NCBI GenBank assembly: GCA_032622095.1 | Contig: CP136067.1 | Location: forward strand, 45,365,549 to 45,429,548 | DNA: 64,000 nt | From: Siphonodentalium dalli | Taxonomy: Eukaryota > Mollusca > Scaphopoda > Gadilida > Siphonodentaliidae | Direction of reading: 5' to 3' | Shown: positions 63,331 to 64,000 of the stretch, piece by piece | Position numbering within the stretch: the first letter of the stretch is position 1 | Layout of the letters: each line of letters opens with the position of its first letter | Notes under the pieces: generated by a model | Databases searched by the model: none | Told to the model about the DNA's origin: nothing | Seen by the model: the letters and a program-made list of their open reading frames with translations, nothing else | Made by a program: the position numbers and the translations under genes

Positions 63331-64000
63331 GCAGGTCACATCTCTTATCCGATCATCACCAATGTTCTTACGGATCGTCAGGTTTACCTCTAGATGGGAG
63401 CCTCAGATATATTTCAGATTTGATTCCATCAACACACCCTGCAATGGCAGTGAGTCTGCATTTTAACTTTCCATCATTCCTAATCGCTCCATTGACTAAA
63501 ACATGAAATTATGCCCTCTCCAAGTTGAGCTACAGTATCAGTGACAATGACACTTTCATTTACAAAATGTATTTAAGTGTTTTGTCAGCTACAGTAATGC
63601 CCTAATTCAGGGTTTCCGCTAGGGGGTAGGGGAATGGGGCCGGTTTGTAGATAGGGGAAAACACGAACACCTGCTTCGAAAATTTAGAAAAGTGCAACAC
63701 TAGAAATGCATTGTCCAGCACGCCCAGAACGCGAATTACGATTATAATTCTGGTATGTATACATTCTCAAAATTAAAACAAGAAATGTAACAATTTACAT
63801 CGTTTATGTAATACAACAGCCAGTCAGTTAACCACACTATTGTGATTGAACTGAGTGAAATAAAAACGAACTTTTAACTGAGACTAGCTTCAGATTTATT
63901 TTTAATTTCCGGTGGGTAGAATAATTAAATGTACTATGATATTTCGTACCAGTTAAAATTCAACTATACTCTTGAGGAGGTGCCTCGCCAAGTCATCAAG
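63331..64000. other. Unassigned right edge
   Basis: No exon, element end or repeat array recognised. Confidence 0.35.

Overview
This window is eukaryotic, AT-rich and dominated by transposable elements. Introns with GT..AG borders and matching phases, LINE, Harbinger, hAT, Helitron-like and TTAA-flanked elements, tRNA- and 5S-derived SINE pieces, and the lack of operons or ribosome-binding sites all point to an animal genome. The repeat mix and the C-terminal membrane module of the main gene remind me of marine lophotrochozoans, most likely a mollusc. That placement is an inference from memory, not a search result.

Host genes. The best-supported one runs on the minus strand from 33537 down to 14390. 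Six exons (33456-33537, 30635-30788, 26831-27066, 22844-23050, 21234-21356, 14390-14766) join with matching phase at every junction. They encode a signal peptide, a C-type-lectin-like domain split over two exons, a six-cysteine PAN/apple-like domain, a glycine-rich linker, and a C-terminal transmembrane module with a short tail. Two possible micro-exons (15647-15660, 14928-14949) also keep phase. The gene looks like a secreted-ectodomain, single-pass surface receptor of about 390-405 residues whose coding sequence is scattered through about 19 kb of repeat-filled introns. Two other host traces are a signal-peptide first exon at 11806-11863 (minus) and a transmembrane terminal exon at 55741-55934 (minus).

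Mobile elements, left to right. 137-1732: Helitron-like units. 2908-3557: two abutting TTAA-flanked MITEs. 3921-4174: palindromic hAT-like MITE. 5777-9811: endonuclease/reverse-transcriptase LINE, broken by an inserted element, a frameshift and a stop. 12330-12870: another LINE remnant. 16.9-20.1 kb: Helitron-like pieces and a 1.4-kb foldback of inverted satellite arms. 23.1-26.1 kb: tandem Helitron-like units and a 1.9-kb foldback. 28.8-29.4 kb: CR1-like LINE tail. 34.7-41.9 kb: a three-level nest carrying a Harbinger element with its transposase and MADF/Myb-like gene; a second copy of the outer element at 43.9-45.9 kb preserves the empty site. 47-53 kb: MULE-like MITE, TTAA MITE, 1-kb hAT and LINE remnants. 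56.5-61.5 kb: a nest of hAT-type elements defined by 8-bp target duplications. 61.8 kb: a 5S-rRNA-like segment.

The most unusual structure is in intron 3 of the lectin-like gene. There the 3' half of the lectin exon is duplicated, and the 29-bp segment holding its 5' splice site is amplified nine times in tandem. A TTAA MITE also ends only a few bases after the splice donor of the PAN exon.
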